From the NCBI GenBank assembly GCA_019828595.1, contig JAHQRK010000009.1, positions 1,860,001 through 1,924,000 of the forward strand: 64,000 nucleotides of DNA. Direction: 5' to 3'. A model generated the notes under the pieces. It saw only the letters and a program-made list of their open reading frames with translations, was not told the origin of the DNA and ran no database searches. A program made the translations under genes and the position numbers. The DNA is from Aphanomyces cochlioides. Lineage: Eukaryota; Oomycota; Saprolegniomycetes; Saprolegniales; Verrucalvaceae. Shown here one piece after another: positions 1 through 10,351 of this stretch. Positions within the stretch are counted from its first letter, which is position 1. The number at the start of each line of letters is the position of its first letter.

Positions 1-24
1 ATCAAAAATTACAAAAATCCCGCC

Positions 25-275
25 AATAATAAAGTTAGGAAATGACTACCCCCCTATTTTGGCTATTCCCCCCCTAAAATTTATTTTTGATACATTTTTT
101 GCCCTGGCTTCCCAAAAACCGACCACCATTTTAGAGCCCTTAACTACTGCAAACACTTAAAGTTATGGGCATCATCGCGGGAGCTCACGGTCATGCCGGC
201 CAAAATGTATCAAAAATGAATTTTAGGGGGGGGATAGCCAAAATGGGGGGAAATAGTCATTTCCAAAAGTTATTA
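25..275. repeat. Fold-back inverted repeat
   Basis: Two arms of about 65 bp (about 36-104 and 198-265) are imperfect reverse complements separated by about 93 bp. Each arm carries AAATGACTA, a run of C (or G), TTTTGGCTAT and a TTTTTGATACATTTT core. No coding sequence lies inside. It resembles a fold-back element or MITE; no clear target duplication was resolved. Confidence 0.6.
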
Positions 276-490
276 TGACAAATATTGGGGACCCGAGTAG
301 TATGACATTAGGGTGATTTCAAGACTAATCCATTCCCATTCCCGTAAAAAATCCTCTATGTATCGATATTTTTACGGGAAGACTATGAAAACGTATTTTT
401 CTTCCGACGGAATTCATCGATTTTACGGGAAACTTGCCGTATAAAATAATGCATTTGAAAGGTCGCTCGCATTGTTTAACATCACTCGAC

Positions 491-1510
491 ATGGCGACTT
501 AAAAGCGTCGTAAATGGACCAAGGAGGAAGATATTGCACTACTGCGTCAAGTGGCTGGTGTCCTGCCTTTTGCAGCAGAGAAGGGCCAAGTCACTAAAGC
601 CTGGGGCACGCTTGCCTCAAACATTATGCTTAGTGAAGGCTTTGATCGCAAAGTTGACGGCAAAAGTCCAGAATCGCTTCATCTCTCTCGGCGATGAGCA
701 CATAGTATTCAACACTGAGTCCAAGACACTCTCTCGTGTATCTGAGGAAGAATTGGAACGTCATACTCTTTTGGATGACATCTTATCTATCATAGATGAC
801 ACGAAAGCTGAGTCTCTAGCAAAGACTGAAAAAGAGAAGACCGAAAATAAAAAAGCTGACTACGTTAGTCAACTACTGAGAGACAGTGCGATGAATACGC
901 ACAACAACAGGAAATTGGAAGGGAATTCGCCAAACAAGAGCGGTGACGGCAAGCGTTCTAGCTTTGCTAGTGTTCTCGAGTTTGAGTGTGAAAGAGCAAA
1001 CGAGATGCAACAAAAACAATTGGAATTTGAAAAATTAAACTTGAGTCCGAAATACAACTGTCACGTGAAATCGGTTATGGATGATCTGGGAAGGGAAGGA
1101 GGGGGAAAGCTCGACGGGTGGTGACGGCGGCGGCTTGGGGTGGAGTCGCTTCGTCAGTAGCGCTGTAGAGAGGGGTCTAACACTTAACACGAATGTATTA
1201 TGCACTAGGGGGTAAACAGGAAGTGCTGATGTCTAGATATAAAAAGGAAGTGCTCATGTCTAGCTATTGTCCTCTTTTCTGGTCGGCAGATACAAATCGT
1301 TTAGCTATCGCGAATATCCGGATAACACGACACAACAACTCTCACTTGACCATGACAAAAGAAGAGCAGAGCGTGAAGAGCGCAAAGCAGAGCGCAATCA
1401 CCAAGCTGAAATGACCAACGCGGAGCGAATGTAACGTATTGAGCTTGCAAAGCTTGAAAGCGCCAAGCTCAAGAGTTTACTGAAGATTTTGATCGAGAAA
1501 AAGTAGACAC
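491..1510 (+). pseudogene. Harbinger accessory gene, Myb/SANT-like, decayed
   Basis: The reading frame from the ATG at 491 encodes a Myb/SANT-like DNA-binding domain (WTKEEDIALLRQV, then KAWGTLA and VDGK) but has an in-frame TAA at 500. A frameshift near 665 leads into a second frame that continues with QNRFISL, an acidic linker and SGDGKRSSFASVLEFE. Another shift near 1040 is needed for the next stretch. At about 1340-1510 a charged coiled-coil tail (KRRAEREERKAER, then IELAKLESAKLKSLLKIL) can be read with one more stop. The order SANT domain, linker, coiled coil matches the accessory protein of the Harbinger element at 51.2-52.0 kb. In Harbinger transposons such a protein works with the transposase at the element ends. 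The gene is clearly broken. Confidence 0.6.
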
Positions 1511-1599
1511 CGTTGCAATTGATCTTTTGAGTTAAATGAACTCTATAACATGCTTACTTTAAATGTCAATGACTATCACTTTCAAATTCAAATACCCAA

Positions 1600-1745
1600 G
1601 TACTGTTGGTGGGGTAAAGCCAAAGTTCAAGAATATTTGGGTTCCTTCACTGTAGCAATAGTGATAATTTGGTATAAACATTGAGACGACATCTACCTTG
1701 CCAATGTTTAAGAACGTTATCTTTTGCTATAATTTCAGTTCTCCA
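1600..1745 (-). pseudogene. Harbinger transposase C-terminal fragment
   Basis: The minus strand of this stretch is clearly similar to 4425-4575, which encodes the C-terminal end of the Harbinger transposase remnant described there. It has several stops. It sits convergent with the accessory-gene remnant on its left, the same arrangement as in the better preserved Harbinger element at 49.7-52.2 kb. It is probably the tail of the partner transposase of that accessory gene. Confidence 0.5.
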
Positions 1746-2215
1746 AACAAAAATAGCCAAGCTAAGCGCTCCATCTTGGCTAGTGTCCATGATCTTAAGA
1801 GCACAAAAACAAGCGAGTTGCAACAAAAATAGTTTGAGTTGGAGCTTGAGTTAGAAAAATAATAGCTGTACCTTGACTAGAGCGTCATTGTATTTCAGAC
1901 CCAGGCTTCACTTTGTCAAGTACCAATTGTTTTTGTTGCGTCTTGTTTGTTTTGGCACTCTCAAACTCGAGTACACTAGCTAAGCTAAAGCGCTTGCCAT
2001 CACCATTCTTGTTTGGAGAATTCTCCATTTGTGAAAAATCAGAAATACAACTCTCCCTTGACTTTTAAGAGAGAAAAGCAGAGCGCAAACCTGAGGGCAA
2101 TGACCAATGCGAGATGGTCTCTGTAGAGAGTGTGCATATTTTCAAGCTTGCAAAGTTTTAAAGCGCCAAATTCGAGAGCTTACTCAAGATACTTATTGAT
2201 AGAGAGTAGACTTTG
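1740..2215. repeat. Rearranged fragments of the accessory gene, one inverted
   Basis: Three pieces of the Myb/SANT accessory gene lie here. About 1740-1862 (+) reads SPNK, AKRSILASVHDL and LQQK. About 1925-2025 on the minus strand reads ENSPNKNGDGKRFSLASVLE. About 2068-2215 (+) repeats the coiled-coil tail of 1370-1510. They add a second and third copy of the segment around position 930-1030, one of them inverted. Confidence 0.5.
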
Positions 2216-3163
2216 CTGATAAAGTTTTTTGGATTGGTTGGATTTTATTGATTGTTAAGTCTAAATATCTACTAGTCAGGTTGCCCGGCTTCGCCCAGGG
2301 TTTGAAGCGTAAGTTGGTAGACGATCGAAAGGCTAGAATATATGCTTCTAGCTTTCGGTTGGTAATTATAGCTGAGTCCCGCTGGGGTGTTTCTGTTACC
2401 TCCTCTTTATCTCCGTACCCGGCATTCGCCGAGGTTTAGAACGACTCAGAATACGATTTCTAATATATCCCGGATATTATTGCGAGAGATCTTTCTAATT
2501 TTCCCAGGATATATAGAGGCTATTAGCGTATAAATGGACCTCCTCTTCAATTGATTGCTCCTGTGCTGTAGTTTTTGGTATGTCTAATAAAAACGTTTTG
2601 ATTTTCCAACGTTACCCATTGATGTCTTCACCAAACTTTGATACAAAAATCAATCCGCATCTAACTAGCTGAATAAGGACAAAGCAACAGCAATCAGGCC
2701 AAGCTTTTCCCGGCGAGTCTCTAGACAATTCGGGCCAAGCCTAATATTCTCTTTTCATGTGATGTTTTGCCCGTACTCCTTCAAAATTCCTCCCATGATT
2801 TGCCAGCCCTTCCCCAATGGATTTCCTCAGGAGAGTCACACCTCCTTGACTTGAGATGATTTACGCGACGACCAATCGAAAATATTATTTATTAAACCTG
2901 ACCTGTAAAGTATTTCGTCGTGATGCTCTCACCCGTCCTGTTATAACAATTGGAATCTGACGAAGGGTGACGACTATCCCAAAATTGACCTGCTGGAAGG
3001 GAACTGGTTGGCTAGAAGTCAACATTTTGTCCAAAGAAAAGAAACAAAGAGAAAAAAGAGTTTATTTTGTCCAATGCAAATGCATTTGGCGCTACCCGAC
3101 GGATATCGAAAAGTGCACAGACACACAAACAGACAGACTTGCACCTTTAATTATATAGATGAC
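2216..3163. other. Non-coding stretch, no gene recognised
   Basis: Only short open frames are present. Two similar GC-rich motifs, CCCGGCTTCGCCCAGGGTTT (2283-2302) and CCCGGCATTCGCCGAGGTTT (2418-2437), face the same way 135 bp apart. They may belong to an unrecognised short repeat. Nothing else can be supported. Confidence 0.4.
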
Positions 3164-3165
3164 TA

Positions 3166-4412
3166 CAGTGATCCGGGAAATATAAGACCATGGGCGATTC
3201 TTCGCTGATTGGTCAATTTCAGCCTCAACATGGACTCCATGTACTGCAATAAATTTTACCCCTTCAAATTGAATAGTGCAATTTAGAAATGAGTACGAAA
3301 TCTGTATTGAACAAGATTGTAAGACTTCATATACTTTGAAACTTGCTAGAGTTTACAAATTACACAGTTTGTCTTGAAACCGATCCGACGTCATCGGATT
3401 TTTGAAAAAATAGGGAAAACTCTATAATTTTATATTTGCTGCATCCATTTCGAAGATGTCTCAATGAAAAGCCGTCGCAATGCAACACGAAATGCACACA
3501 GTGTATTGATTCAATGAACTTTTGGCAACGCTTTTCTAAAGCTAGATCTTATTGTTACGGGAGTGATTGCCTCCCAAGCCGCAATCGCCCTTTTAATTGT
3601 CGCCATTCGCTTTTCTTTGGCTGTTCGCTGAGTGGTCGTCTCAGCAAGCCACATTCGGCGCAACACACTTTTGAAAGGGCCCATCACGCCCACGTCAAGA
3701 GGTTGCAATACAGATGTGCAATTCTTGGGGAGAGGACAAAGGTATGAGCTCAGCTCCTCCTCCACAATAGAGTAACTTTGATCACTCACATGAGCAGCAA
3801 AATTGTCAACAACAAATAGTGTTGGGCCTCGCACTTTAGATCTAAATAGTGTAAATATATGTATAGCTCCGTCTATGTACCTCATAAAATCAGACAAGAA
3901 ATATTTCCATCCATCAGCGTCCATCCATGCCTTCTTCTGAACAAAATACGCATGGGGTTGAGGATAATCTTGGAGTTCATCTTGTTCAATATAACCTCCC
4001 TTTTCACCCTTGATGATGAAGAGTATGGGGAGTTTTTCTCCTGTAATTAGTGTTAGTAAAAATATAATGTTGTGACACTAAATACTACCGTTACTGCGGG
4101 CTGACAGCACCGCTGTCAATCGTGAGGACGACTTCTCACTCGAGTCTAATGAAGTGTCTTGGCCAATTTGGGTCCAAAGATAGCGAGGAGGGGTATCGTA
4201 GAAGTTACCCGTTTCATCTACGTTAATGATATTTTCACTCGTAATGTACCGATAATTGTTCCAGAGTTCGGAACAGAATTTCTCCTTTAAATCTCGGAGC
4301 TTTTGTTTGACAACCTGTCATATCTATCTATTGTTAAATTTTATATTATTAAATTTGAGGGTTAGAAAATGGGGTAGGGTTTGTCGATGGTCTTATATTT
4401 CCCGGATCACTG
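3166..4412. mobile_element. pogo/Tigger element A, internally shortened
   Basis: The termini are inverted repeats beginning CAGTGATCCGGGAAATATAA and continuing to GACCAT; the left copy starts at 3166 and the right ends at 4412. TA dinucleotides at 3164-3165 and 4413-4414 are the expected target duplication. CAG(T) termini and TA duplication are typical of pogo/Tigger transposons. The element is only 1247 bp and carries the DDE transposase but no space for a full N-terminal DNA-binding region. It lies directly against the 3' end of the Harbinger transposase remnant at 4415. Confidence 0.85.
3511..4320 (-). CDS. pogo/Tigger-type DDE transposase (element A), N-terminus missing
   Basis: Two exons can be read on the minus strand: about 4320-4089 and 4040-3511, joined across a 48-bp GT-AG intron (4041-4088) that restores the frame as SNG-EKLP. 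The protein has the DDE_1 endonuclease order: VDETGNFYDTPP (first Asp), LFIIKGEKGG, FVVDNFAAHVS (second Asp), and VLQPLDVGVMGPFK (third Asp), ending KALPKVH. All three catalytic acids appear intact. The usual N-terminal helix-turn-helix is absent; upstream there is only about 90 bp before the terminal repeat. Element B (5444-6607) is a related but distinct family member. The start is therefore not defined and the gene is probably a 5'-deleted copy. Confidence 0.7.
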
Positions 4413-5040
4413 TACTACGTTCGAATTCCAATACTCAGCAACGAGGGGTCAAGCCAAAGTACATCGATATTTGGTTTCCTCGATTGTAGCAACATTGACA
4501 TTTTGTTAAAAACATTAAGACGATCACAACCTTGCCAACGCTTGAAAGCATTATCTTTTCCTGTGATTTTAGTTGAGCAAATTTCCATACGACCTTTCAT
4601 TCAATACTTTGACGGACAGAGTTCATGACTTTGGTAAAATCGCGTTTTTAAGTATCGAGTGTAGATCCTTTAAAGCCACTGATAATCCATTTTGAGATTG
4701 CATAAGCGAGATCACGATATGTACAATATCCACTGAACACGTGAGAGTTGTTTGAGAAATACAGGGAACGACGCTGAATAGTGGACAATTCTTTTGGATT
4801 GATTGGCCATTCCATACCTCCGGTTTGTCCAATTGAAACATGTGCCGCTGATTGTTGAAAAATAATGCATTAGGGTGATATTGGGTAAAATATGATTTCC
4901 TACAGGTTATTTGTTTGAACAGTATTTTTCTTCTTTGACATCATGGATTAAGAAACAAATTTAACAGGGTATTGCATTTGAAAGAATAGATGGAAGCATA
5001 TTTAAATACGACCTGAGGTGGTAATGATCGTTACCATACA

Positions 5041-5142
5041 GTTGTATATAAATAAAATTTTATGTATTTAATATTACATTTCCATTGAAATGTTGTATAA
5101 AAATAAAATTATATGTATTTAATATTACATTTCCATTGAAAT
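5041..5142. repeat. 51-bp tandem duplication
   Basis: Two adjacent copies of an AT-rich 51-bp unit (5041-5091, 5092-5142) differ at only a few bases. They lie in the non-coding part of pogo element B. Confidence 0.85.
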
Positions 5143-5443
5143 TAAAAAAGTTACGGTTGGAATATGGTGCGGCTGAAGTGTGAGCGCGCGCACCATAGGC
5201 TCTCCTACTGGACCCCCCCCCCCAATCCTAAGAACATATGGCCCGGGGCCGCACGAATGCTCACCCTACTACTAGGGGTTGCCCCCTGACGGTATTCCGA
5301 CTGCCGTAGATCAAATTCAAGTGCCAAAATAGCCTACCAGTCATTTTCAACAGGTCACCACTTCAAGTCCATGAATGCGCAAAATTTACATACAAATTTC
5401 AGTATAAATGTATTGAAAGAATTATGAAAAATGAATATCAAAA

Positions 5444-6607
5444 CTACTTTGGCAGTGCTTTCACAAAGCTAGCACGAACTTCGTCCTCGGATATCATTTC
5501 CCAAGCTTGAATAGCGCGCTGGATCATTACCATTCGTTTTTCTTTTGCAGTTGTCGCATTGTCATCTGATAGAACCCACAAATCGCGCATATGCTGTTTG
5601 AAAGGCCCCATGATGGACACGTCCAGTGGCTGGCAGTAAGAGGTACTGTTTGGTGGCAACGCACACAGCTCAGAGCCCAACTCGTCGCCAATTATCTTCT
5701 CGCTCTCAACACTGACATGAGAGTCAAAATTGTCGACAAGCAACACTGACGGATTCTCGATCTTGTAGTATAGCACTTCGCGGAGATATCGCCGCCAGAC
5801 GCTCGCATCCATCCACGCACTCCCTTGCATGGCGTAGACGTGGTCACAAGGATATGTCTCAAACTCCGAGGTTTCGATGACCCCACCGTTCGCACCACGG
5901 ATGATAAACAAGATTGGAAGTTTGAGACCATCCGCTCGGATGGTCAGGACTGCCGTCATTCGGTACGGGTGGCGCTCGCCTTTGGCAACATAACTGCCTC
6001 CACCTCGTACAGCCCATATTGTGGTAGGGCACATGTCGTAGTATATGCCGGTCTCATCGGCATTGTAGATGCAGTCGAGATCCATGTGGCCGTATTGATC
6101 ATGGAATTTTCGTCCAAATACAACGCGAGTCTCGGTCAAGTCGGCTTGGGTATGTTTCTGCTTACACACACGCTGACGAGAAAAGTCGTAGCTGTCGGCA
6201 AATCGCTGGAGCAAGCGCAAGAGTGATTGGTATCCTGACTTCCGTGATGCCATGTACTCTTCAAGCCATTCCTTATGGTTCATTCGTAGGAATTTGATCA
6301 TGTGGCCACTCGTGACAGGCAACTCCTCGCGACGAAGGTCGCGTACAAAGATGGCAAGCTCATGAGGATCGGGGATGATTGGTTAGGCACCAGCATTGCC
6401 CGTGTTTCGTCGTCGCGTCTTCGACCCAAGGAAGTCCATGAGCTTCGACTCTTGCGATAGCCACGAATGCACCGCACTTCGAGAGTAACCACAGATGGCT
6501 ACAGCAGAGCTCAAGCCATGCTGTTTGGCAAGCTCTACGACCTGGAGCTTTTGCGCGATGTTTGGTCTTGGACGTGGCTTGGAAACATTGGGATGCACAT
6601 CAGACAT
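5444..6607 (-). pseudogene. pogo/Tigger transposase (element B), one in-frame stop
   Basis: A single reading frame runs from the ATG at 6607 to the stop at 5444 (about 387 codons) and is broken only by a TAA at 6383-6385. The N-terminus holds a helix-turn-helix of the pipsqueak/CENP-B type (RPNIAQKLQVVELAKQHGL, then CGYSRSAVHSWLSQ). A central linker (KFLRMNHKEWLEEYM, KHTQADLTETRVVFGRKF) follows. The DDE core has YNADETGIYYD (first Asp), LPILFIIRGANGG, VLLVDNFDSHVS (second Asp) and CQPLDVSIMGPFK (third Asp). In the relative at 46.1 kb the stop position is read through as Lys. Apart from the stop the gene looks complete, so loss of function may be recent. It lies wholly between the terminal repeats. 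Confidence 0.85.
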
Positions 6608-7719
6608 GGCACGAGATCAGGTTAGAGAGTTATCGGCGGCAAAAATTTAATTAATCTGATTTTCAAATATTTTGGCCAACGGATTTGCAACCAAAAAATT
6701 TCAAGAAATTTAATTGGCTTATAATATGATAATAAGATTTGTCCACTATTCAGCGTCGTTCCCTGTATTTCAACAGTTTGCTGCGACGAAGCAGTGTCAT
6801 ATCAGGGCGACAGCATCAATTGGACCATAAAAGTGGATGCACAAGCCGTCAGGAGTTGTAAGCCCTTGATAATTCAAACAGTGAACGCGCTTATGACCAG
6901 AATAGTCTGTCTTTTGACGGTTCAGTCAGCTGCCATCCGTGTGTCTTTGATGCCTATGTGCAGTTAGTCTACATGTAGACACCTTCGTGGCATCAGAGAA
7001 TTTCCCAAATATTACTCAACGGACAGCCTTTGTTGTGAATTGTGCTTGCGTATTGAGCAATTCGATCACTCACAATGTCCAGTTGAAAGTAGATTGTATG
7101 ATGCCAATTTGAATGAATCGTATCAAGCAAGCAATTCAAGACACGGTACAGCTGTTCACGAGATCCACCATGTATTTGCATCATGTCGTAATACGTAGTT
7201 GGAAACTGAGCAGTATACACAAAGCTTCGACACCACAAACACGATCGCCATCAGGAGTAATGAATAAATCAGGAATCTTCAGCAAGTGATGCAAGACAAA
7301 ATGCCACGTCTGTTGAAACGATAATTCAAACGACAGTCAGTATCCGACAAGTCCAATGTAACGCGAGATTCAGGAATAAGTGGCCTCTCAGGTGATGGCA
7401 CAGCACACGCCATGAGTACAAGAATGGCAAAGCCCTTTGATAATTGCATATATTTGATAATTGCGATCAATCAGCCACGAGCATACAATGTCATAGCAAT
7501 GTCACGAGGTAATTGAGTAGGAAGCGTTAAGGTAGCCTCACGACGAGGCAATGTGGGCGTAATGGGGCTGTGTGGGTTGTTGGGTTCTGTCTGAGACACG
7601 TCCATCGTCTCATTTTCGGAGTCGCTGTCGATATTGCTCATTATGTCTTCCATCAAAAGGCGGTCCATGGTTGATGTTACACGCATAGTACAGTATCCAA
7701 GTCGCAGTCGTCGATACAT

Positions 7720-8760
7720 GGTTCACCGCTGGAGTCGCTAATTTTCGCTGAATACGTTACGCTGTCGTTTCAAACGCAATTGATCATAATCAACTATGAT
7801 TGGCTGAAATGTCCGTTTTTCACTGATCTAATTATATTTCCACCAGTTGCTGTTCAAATTTTATGATTAAAAAATGACTCGAAATTTCAATTGTGATGCA
7901 AATTTGCATCTTGGCTGTCTTCAGTGAGGCCACTAGTGCAACCGATCCCTCGCTGACGAACCGTTTTTGTAAGTGTTCTCAAGTATTCAATACAAGCAAG
8001 AACCTTTGAATAAAGTGTAAGAGATCTGGAATGTGCAGTTGGTCAGAGTCCACCTTGACCTCCTGATGTACTAATGTTTCCTCTGGGTAAGTGGCATTAT
8101 CGATCGTGTCCATTTCCTCGGACTGGACCAGTGTTGAGGGCATCAAGTGCACTCTTTTCAATTTTTTTAGAAAAACTAGAGTGTCCTGTTGCAAAGACAT
8201 AAAATATTTTTTGGGAAATATCAACAGATGGACAATTCATCAAAATATTAACAGTAGTTGTAAAATGTTTGGAGAAAGTGTTCAGTCCTATGCGAATTGG
8301 TGATAAATTCAATAATAAATGCATTATACTCGGGTGCTTGTGTTTAAACTTTTACACATTTCGAGAATATTGATAAAGAACGCCATTTAAAATCAAACAA
8401 TATTTTTCCCAAAGGAAATATACAATTTTTCATGTATAGAATTATGAAATTCCTCTCAGGAAAAGTCAAGAGGTGATCAAAATATTGGCACGATTCCATC
8501 TCAAATGAAGTCTGTCCCGATAACTGACTACAACCAAATCATTTCTCAGCCAACTTTCACCAAATAAAAATAACGAATAAAATTAAATAAGAACCCTGCG
8601 CTATTCATACAAAGGCAGGCCAGAGTGAATAAGAATATGCGCTTTTTCAATTTATCTGTTTTCATCCTTTTGAAAATTGTATGAAAAAATTTCATCTCAA
8701 GAAAAACAAAAAGGATGAATGGCGGTATTCACCACCAGTCAACGTTTCCAAATATTAATT
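7720..8760. other. Non-coding or unrecognised remnant
   Basis: No gene is recognised. A minus-strand stretch at 7979-8224 reads LKKLKRVHLMPSTLVQSEE and then an acidic segment, and may be a decayed coding fragment; no family was recognised. The rest is AT-rich with only chance frames. Confidence 0.3.
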
Positions 8761-8849
8761 TTCTTAGCACGAAATCATGAAGAACGGACGTCTCGATGCT
8801 GAAAGTCGTGTTTCGAACAACGTCAAGCTGACTCAACAAAAGCCCAGTA

Positions 8850-9110
8850 CAAGGGTGGTCAACACGAATGGTTATTCAAAAATTACCCGAGTTTGCTCGT
8901 CAACGGCGATATAAACCTTCCGTTGAGCATGGATGTCTTATAGGCTCTTTGGGGATAGCTGAAAGTGGACAAATGGAAAGAACCAGGGGTAATTGAAGTC
9001 TCATGCAGCAATGAATGGCTATCGAAATGCCATCGAGGCACTCTATGTAGAGCGCAACGTCGATTCCAGTGGCTTCGACGTACTTGTGGAAGATTTTATT
9101 GTAAGGTATA
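8850..9110 (+). pseudogene. Possible tyrosine-recombinase (Crypton-like) N-terminal fragment
   Basis: Pieces in shifted frames read EWLFKNYPSLLVNGDINLPL and, about 120 bp on, MNGYRNAIEALYVERNVDSS followed by GFDVLVEDFI. The pattern of an aromatic-rich helix and then YR(N/S)A(I/L)xxLYxxxxV resembles the core-binding domain of Crypton recombinases, including SYRSALKSLYKDQNV in the Crypton at 39.7-40.1 kb. No catalytic domain was found downstream. The assignment is tentative. Confidence 0.35.
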
Positions 9111-9264
9111 TCATCAAGAATTGTTGTTAAATTTATTTATAACAAGATTGAAAAATTTATTAGCACCCAGTGATTTTATCTTTATATCGAAGACGAAACT
9201 ACGTGAAACATTTCCACTTTTATCTATTGCACATTATCAAATTAAATTATCTAAAAACTAAGCA

Positions 9265-9948
9265 GTAAATTATGGGGTCGTTACTATTAAGTACTTCCTC
9301 TGATCGGGAACTATTGCAGACAAAGATTCCAGGTTATACAAATACTAAGTGAAATGTATCCGTATTTTAATACGCAAGTTGTCGATGTGGAGCTTCCAGT
9401 GCTTCAGGGACCCTTAGTTTGTTGCTGTTAGACGCTAAGCACGAAAATCATGTAGTTATGAGTGACAAAACTATTTAGACAATAAATGAGCGTCTTTGTA
9501 TATTGGCTGAAGTCATCTCGCAATTCCATCCAAGCCACTACAGTCAAGCTACAGAAAACCCCCATTGTCTTTCCTATTTGCCAAAATTACAAAGCCTCTA
9601 TGGCTTATAAGGGGATATACCTATACTTCAGTGTGATTACTGGTGACAACTATCTGTTCTGCGCTCTACACATCTAAAAAGGAGGCATCTCTGTCAAGCA
9701 TTTCAAGTATTAATAGTACATACTACTACGGTAGAAAAAATTTCAAAGTGAAGTATCTCAGTCAAACTAGATCGTAAAATTGATAAAAAAGACGATCGTA
9801 CTCGGAACTGTTCCACCAACTTGCAGATTAATTCGAGCATTTTTCATCCCGTATCCTGACTTTCTGAAATAGTTACCAATCAGAGGTAGTACCCTATAAA
9901 TTTATGACATTACTGTTTTGGCCCTCGTGTTACTAAATGGCAACCTAA
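9265..9948. other. No gene recognised
   Basis: Short chance open frames only; AT-rich. No terminal repeats or protein similarity were recognised. Confidence 0.3.
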
Positions 9949-10161
9949 GAGCGCGTTCGGGTGCCAGCGGTTTTCGTGAAAACTTCATTTCATGAAATTC
10001 GATCTTGTGTGAAACATCAACCAATTTTCACATACTTCTATCTGATATTGCAAAAATAAAATGACATCCGAACACAACAGAAAAACACTAATTTCGTAAA
10101 ATCGTGATTTTTCGTGAGATCTTGGAAATTTTATAAAATAATTTGGCATCCGAACGTGCTC
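9949..10161. mobile_element. Harbinger-type MITE, 213 bp
   Basis: The ends are 18-bp inverted repeats matching at 16 of 18 positions: GAGCGCGTTCGGGTGCCA on the left and, reading inward from the right, GAGCACGTTCGGATGCCA. TAA lies directly outside both (9946-9948 and 10162-10164). A 3-bp TWA duplication is the hallmark of PIF/Harbinger transposition. The inside is AT-rich and non-coding. The terminal sequence resembles that of the larger element at 29712-32269. Confidence 0.8.
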
Positions 10162-10351
10162 TAACGTTTTCTGAGTTACTATTCAGTAGCCCCCTTCCGG
10201 ATAAAATGCAACTGAGTCAGTTGGCTGCCATCTGGAGCCGGCGCAACATCAAGTTCAAGGCTCATCAACATGTTAACACAGATACTTCGTCATGTCTTTG
10301 TCGTTGGTGAAGCTTTTCATCAATGGATGCCCTAAAGTCCAAAGTGCCTCG

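Larger units (their letters stand above)
4762..6765. mobile_element. pogo/Tigger element B, full length (2004 bp)
   Basis: Perfect 27-bp terminal inverted repeats begin CAGGGAACGACGCTGAATAG and continue TGGACAA (4762-4788; mirrored at 6739-6765). TA lies immediately outside both ends (4760-4761 and 6766-6767). The insertion interrupts the Harbinger transposase remnant, whose protein similarity continues on both sides, so this element is younger than its host. It contains one transposase gene on the minus strand and about 650 bp of non-coding sequence. A solo end of the same family is at 53.1 kb and a decayed relative at 46.1 kb. Confidence 0.92.
4415..7719 (-). pseudogene. PIF/Harbinger transposase, split by pogo element B
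   Basis: Reading right to left, 7719-7279 gives the N-terminal part (ERPLIPESRVTLDLSDTDC, NYRFNRRGIL), and 7240-6993 gives YRVLNCLLDTIHSNW, then DRIAQYASTIHNKGCPLSNI. About 6930-6780 gives YSGHKRVHCLNYQGLTTPDG and LCIHFYGPI. The frame is then cut by the element at 4762-6765 and resumes at about 4745-4425 with GYCTYRDLAYAISKWIISG and KSQEKIMLSSVGK. This is the order of the DDE_Tnp_4 transposase at 49.9-51.1 kb, to which it is clearly homologous. Several frameshifts and stops are present. Harbinger transposases cut and paste elements that duplicate TWA sites. Confidence 0.7.
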
